Source: DT-110 sp030148525
Lineage (GTDB): Bacteria > Bacteroidota > Bacteroidia > Chitinophagales > Saprospiraceae
NCBI GenBank assembly: GCA_965227445.1
Contig: OZ245751.1
Coordinates: 4,526,001 to 4,590,000 of the forward strand
Length of the DNA stretch: 64,000 bases
Direction of reading: 5' to 3'
Part shown: in pieces, positions 60,949 through 64,000 of the stretch
How the letters are laid out: each line of letters begins with the position of its first letter
How positions within the stretch are numbered: position 1 is the first letter of the stretch
Translations under genes and position numbers: made by a program
The notes under the pieces: model-generated
Seen by the model: the letters and a program-made list of their open reading frames with translations, nothing else
Database searches by the model: none
Told to the model about the DNA's origin: nothing

Positions 60949-60977
60949 TTGCCCTTTATTTCTGTATACATACTTTG
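60949..60977 (+). promoter_or_regulatory. candidate promoter P1 of the ATP-grasp operon
   Basis: TTG (60949-60951), 19-base spacer, TACTTTG (60971-60977): good spacing; the -7 box is one base shorter than TAnnTTTG. Confidence 0.55.
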
Positions 60978-60990
60978 GGGAAAGTGAGAA

Positions 60991-61018
60991 TTGAGGACAT
61001 TTTTTCGCATATACTTTG
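60991..61018 (+). promoter_or_regulatory. candidate promoter P2 of the ATP-grasp operon
   Basis: TTG (60991-60993), 18-base spacer, TACTTTG (61012-61018), the same box as P1 forty bases further on. It leaves a 100-base leader to ATG 61124. Confidence 0.55.
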
Positions 61019-61123
61019 CGCCGCTTCTAAAAAAAGGAGTGATTCAGTTTGTTCTGACCGGATAGTCCTTCCATATAGACCTTTCTCCTTACGACAATTA
61101 TTCATTTAAAACATCTAAATATT

Positions 61124-62344
61124 ATGGCAAAGTGTTTTGCACTGCTGGGATGGAGCCTCCCGGTTATTGAAAGTATGCAAAAGGCCAACAAACCCTTTGT
61201 AGTTGTTTCATTCCCTGAATTTTCCGCTTACGCAAAAGAGCACGACATACCTTTCGTCGGTTATAAACTCGACGAATTCGGCAGCCACTCTAATTCGCTG
61301 GGGCTGGCAGAATTATTAAAGCCCTTCAATGTAGATGTCGCTGTACCTTTATTTGAAGAAACAGTAGAGTGGGCAGGTGCCTTGAATTCAATTTACCGGG
61401 ACGATCCACGAACGCTCAACCGGGCCTTCCTGTTCCGCGACAAAGCAATGATGAAACGCAAAGCTATGTTGGGTGGCCTGCGGGTTGGTTTATTCGAGGT
61501 GATCGGTAGCCACGAACAAGCTCATCACTTTCTGGATCGTCTTAACGAAACACAATTACATGTCGAAGGAGATGAAGATGCCTGGTTTCACGTAAAGCCT
61601 TTTACGGCTGCTGGGACTGTGGGCCACCGATTCATCAAATCGCGCCAGCAAATCGAAGAAAAAATCAAAGTCTCTGATTTTCCTTGTCTGGCAGAAAGCC
61701 ATTTATCAGGAAAAGAGTTTTCCTGTGAAGCCTTTGTCCATAATGGAAAAATCGTATTCCTCAATATTACAGAATACGTGAAGCTTGGCTATTCTAATTT
61801 CATCCCGGCCGGTCCGACCCTGGAAAGCAGAAGAGACAAGATACACCAGGAAATTCAAAAGATCGTCGATGTCTTTGGCATCGAATACGGAATGTTGCAC
61901 CCTGAGTTTTTCCTGGGAGAAGACGAAACGCTTTATTTCGGAGAGGTAGCTTGCCGTATACCCGGTGGTCATATCCTGGAATTAGCCTCTAAGGCATACG
62001 ACTTTGATGCCCTGCTGGCATTTGTATTGGTACACGATCCATCGCTGACGGAAGCCGAACTGGCCGAGATTTTCCCACCCAATGGTGAAATTCCGGAAAA
62101 ACACTTTGGTAACGTTATGGTGTTCCCTAAATCAGGTCAGATATCCAAGCTTCAGATCCCCGAGGAACTGATGGAAGACCCCTATTACCTGGATAACAAT
62201 CTGGTCCAGCCACTCGGTCCACAAAAAATTGGCGGTCGGGAAGGATTCGGTAACCACTTTGGTACTGTTAACTTTGCAGGTGAAGACCATAACCGGATGC
62301 GCGAAATCTTACTGCACTACGAAGACGTGCCCTTTTACGTTTAA
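61124..62344 (+). CDS. ATP-grasp family ligase
   Basis: A 406-residue protein. The N-terminal pre-ATP-grasp Rossmann part (MAKCFALLGWSLPVIESMQK to about 100) is followed by the ATP-grasp core: RAFLFRDKAMMKRKAMLGG, DAWFHVKPFTAAGTVGHRFI, the acid pair in FPCLAESHLSGKEFSCEAFV, and the metal-binding end YGMLHPEFFLGEDETLYFGEVACRIPGGHIL. This is the carbamoyl-phosphate-synthase/biotin-carboxylase-like ATP-grasp branch used for amide or peptide bonds. A C-terminal domain (about 310-406) is unassigned. The strong hairpin at 62366 follows, then a large unknown gene. Substrate unknown. Confidence 0.85.
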   Translation: MAKCFALLGWSLPVIESMQKANKPFVVVSFPEFSAYAKEHDIPFVGYKLDEFGSHSNSLGLAELLKPFNVDVAVPLFEETVEWAGALNSIYRDDPRTLNRAFLFRDKAMMKRKAMLGGLRVGLFEVIGSHEQAHHFLDRLNETQLHVEGDEDAWFHVKPFTAAGTVGHRFIKSRQQIEEKIKVSDFPCLAESHLSGKEFSCEAFVHNGKIVFLNITEYVKLGYSNFIPAGPTLESRRDKIHQEIQKIVDVFGIEYGMLHPEFFLGEDETLYFGEVACRIPGGHILELASKAYDFDALLAFVLVHDPSLTEAELAEIFPPNGEIPEKHFGNVMVFPKSGQISKLQIPEELMEDPYYLDNNLVQPLGPQKIGGREGFGNHFGTVNFAGEDHNRMREILLHYEDVPFYV

Positions 62345-62365
62345 TTAGTGCTTACTCCATAAAAC

Positions 62366-62405
62366 AAGGCAGTGTAAAGACTATTCCTTTACACTGCCTT
62401 TTTCC
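62366..62405 (+). terminator. rho-independent terminator after the ATP-grasp gene
   Basis: AAGGCAGTGTAAAG (62366-62379) and CTTTACACTGCCTT (62387-62400), perfect 14-base stem, followed by TTTCCCC. It lies between the ATP-grasp gene and the next gene in the same direction, so it may work as an attenuator. Confidence 0.85.
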
Positions 62406-62433
62406 CCTTGCAATATTCCACGAAAACGAATGT

Positions 62434-64000
62434 ATGCCATTGACGCTTCAAGAATACGAGAATCGATTTGACCAGAGCCTTTCCGAATTTGCGACTTCCA
62501 GTTCATTATTGCGGGAAGAACGTAAAACACGGGTTCTCAGCCAGGTCGAGCAGCTTACGCAAACCCCTGAAGGACTTAGTGTTCTCTACCAGAAAATTCC
62601 GGCCCTGCTCGACGCTGAGATTTTCAAAGATACGCCCTGGGCCGCTCCACAGCACTTGGTTCCATCACCTGTAGGTGGCACCTTGCTATCGGGCTACCCC
62701 AACACCGCAATGGAGGTAGTAAGCGAATTGCGCTTATTGGCAATTTACGAGGGAACCTATCAGATGGAAGAATTCTCTCCCGGGGAAGCCGGTGAGTTTC
62801 TCAAAGATCTCCTGGTCAAACACTTTGACCTGGCTATGGAAGACTTTTCCGAAGAAGCCTGGGATGCCTATTCGAAACGAACCACCCAAGCTATCCGGCT
62901 CCTTTTCAACCGCTTGCTGGAAAGCATTCCCATCAAAGAGTTAAAATCGCGCCTCCATTCCGAGTTGGAGAACCTGGCAGCTCAGCGTCCCATCGTGCAG
63001 ACACGGATGCAGGATATGTTACAGATCATTGACCAGAAACTGGCCCTTGATCCCACGGAAACCATCGACGCCAACCTGTTGCGCTTTGTGAATGCCGCAC
63101 TCCACCCTACCCCAAATGCTGCTAATCATTCGGCAGCTCCCAGATACCGGCGCTTTCTGACCCAATCGAATAAGAAACAATTGGCAAAAGAGGCCGAAAA
63201 AATGGGGGAGACTATGATGCAAACCAGCCTGGTTTCACCGCAGCATATATCCCTGCTACAGCATTTAGCAGAAACGGATCAACGCGAGTTGATCGGCAAA
63301 GCTCTTTCCCTGAATGCACATGGCATGGCCGAGCTCGACCGCCACTATGAAATGGCATACCAGCTAATTACCAACTTTATTACGCTGGCTAATCCACAGG
63401 CGGCTTTTGGTTTGGCAAGGGTGCTACAGCGTAATTTACTCTCGCGCCGGATAACACGCAACGCGATCATTCGCTTGCTGCAAATAAATATTCACCCCGA
63501 CATTGCCCGTAGTCTCCGCAAAGGTAACCTCACCCGTTATCGGGCTACGCCTATTCAGATACTCGTCAGTGGAATCCTGTGTGTACTGGGACACCCGCTT
63601 GGTGTGCGCCAAGGGAATAACCCGACCTGTCAATCGGCACGAGCTATCAGCATGTGGAGCCGACACGCTCCCGGTAAACTCATTAATTTGCTGATCGATG
63701 CGACAACGACCAATAATGTAATCTTCCGCTACGAAGGCCAGTTGCTGGAGTCCAAGTCTATATTCGAAGGCTTGATACGACAGTTTGACCATAAGCTGGA
63801 CCCTGTTTCCATTGTATTGGTCCCCCACCTGGATAAAATATATAACGAAATGATGCGGTTGGCAGCCGTAAAACACTTCGGTAAGGATCCACACGTTTCG
63901 GTTAACCCGGCTTTCTACGGACACTGGATACAGACCGGGTTCAAGTCGGTCTACAATGCCACCTTGAATGTGATCGACAAGTACTACGATTTCGTAAAAA
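62434..64000 (+). CDS. large protein of unknown function, partial (runs off the right edge)
   Basis: An uninterrupted frame from ATG 62434 to the window end, 522 codons, no stop. The start MPLTLQEYENRFDQSLSEFA is soluble and helical; residues 1-330 are mostly helical with WAAPQHLVPSPVGGTLLSGY and LFNRLLESIPIKELKSRL as landmarks. At 375-420 there is a well-formed segment LVSGILCVLGHPLGVRQG and NNPTCQSARAISMWSRHAPG, with Cys399 at a helix-start position typical of a cysteine nucleophile, then VIFRYEGQLLESKSIFEGLI. No signal peptide. No family recognised. It follows the ATP-grasp gene in the same direction. Confidence 0.8.
   Translation, partial: MPLTLQEYENRFDQSLSEFATSSSLLREERKTRVLSQVEQLTQTPEGLSVLYQKIPALLDAEIFKDTPWAAPQHLVPSPVGGTLLSGYPNTAMEVVSELRLLAIYEGTYQMEEFSPGEAGEFLKDLLVKHFDLAMEDFSEEAWDAYSKRTTQAIRLLFNRLLESIPIKELKSRLHSELENLAAQRPIVQTRMQDMLQIIDQKLALDPTETIDANLLRFVNAALHPTPNAANHSAAPRYRRFLTQSNKKQLAKEAEKMGETMMQTSLVSPQHISLLQHLAETDQRELIGKALSLNAHGMAELDRHYEMAYQLITNFITLANPQAAFGLARVLQRNLLSRRITRNAIIRLLQINIHPDIARSLRKGNLTRYRATPIQILVSGILCVLGHPLGVRQGNNPTCQSARAISMWSRHAPGKLINLLIDATTTNNVIFRYEGQLLESKSIFEGLIRQFDHKLDPVSIVLVPHLDKIYNEMMRLAAVKHFGKDPHVSVNPAFYGHWIQTGFKSVYNATLNVIDKYYDFVK

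Noticed and set aside
62468..62674. 68-codon frame inside the large partial gene
   Set aside because: The other frame is open for over 1500 bases with consistent coding character; this one is a shadow.

Overview
The window comes from a chromosome of a Bacteroidota bacterium, most likely from the Saprospiria/Lewinella side of the phylum (inference). Three things support this: the conserved order bamD(end)-rpoZ-coaBC-DUF4835, the Bacteroidota-type promoter boxes (TTG, 17-19 nt, then TA..TTTG-like), and families largely confined to the phylum (DUF4835, DUF3667, DUF4369-TlpA, a PorE-like propeller/SPOR protein, an APH-RapZ fusion). No phage, insertion sequence or CRISPR array is visible. Protein names rest on recognising motifs and family signatures by eye.

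Layout. 1-2.7 kb: bamD end, rpoZ, coaBC, DUF4835. 3.4-6.8 kb: rhodanese, small membrane protein, CBS-pair protein and two universal stress proteins. 7.0-10.7 kb: tig-clpP-clpX on the minus strand. 11.1-17.6 kb: tRNA-Leu, relA/spoT, a Fur-family regulator, purA, a lipoprotein methyltransferase, purN. 17.7-20.5 kb: PorE-like envelope protein followed by an eight-unit minisatellite. 21.0-29.7 kb: a transport operon (HlyD adaptor, TolC, ABC ATPase, two permeases) behind a good sigma-54 promoter and followed by an NtrC-type regulator and sensor kinase. 29.7-41.9 kb: housekeeping and envelope genes (APH-RapZ fusion, glycosyltransferase, methylmalonyl-CoA epimerase, TSUP and MarC membrane proteins, methyltransferase, FemAB-like transferase, BamA-like outer-membrane protein, hemW). 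42.6-48.3 kb: AntA/AntB-like protein, methylmalonyl-CoA mutase, TonB-like lipoprotein, M16 peptidase and a decayed FAD oxidoreductase. 48.4-50.2 kb: an AT-rich AbiEi/AbiEii-like toxin-antitoxin pair. 50.2-51.6 kb: a repeat-rich accessory stretch. 51.6-59.7 kb: TlpA-like thioredoxin, glycosyltransferase, psuG, prfC, cation/proton antiporter. 60.1 kb to the end: TetR regulator, then an ATP-grasp ligase and a large unrecognised protein that runs off the edge.

The most unusual property is the non-coding DNA. At least a dozen intergenic loci carry sequence with an exact seven-base period, in unrelated sequences, and two of them (26979-27041, 31973-32070) form phased inverted arrays. There is also a dispersed palindromic element family bounded by TATACCG/CGGTATA, which reaches into or ends several small reading frames, and a 170-190 bp MITE-like element with terminal inverted repeats whose core is itself heptamer-periodic.

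The best candidate functional systems are the self-regulated sigma-54 transport operon, the ATP-grasp pair at the right edge, and the AbiE-like defence/addiction module.
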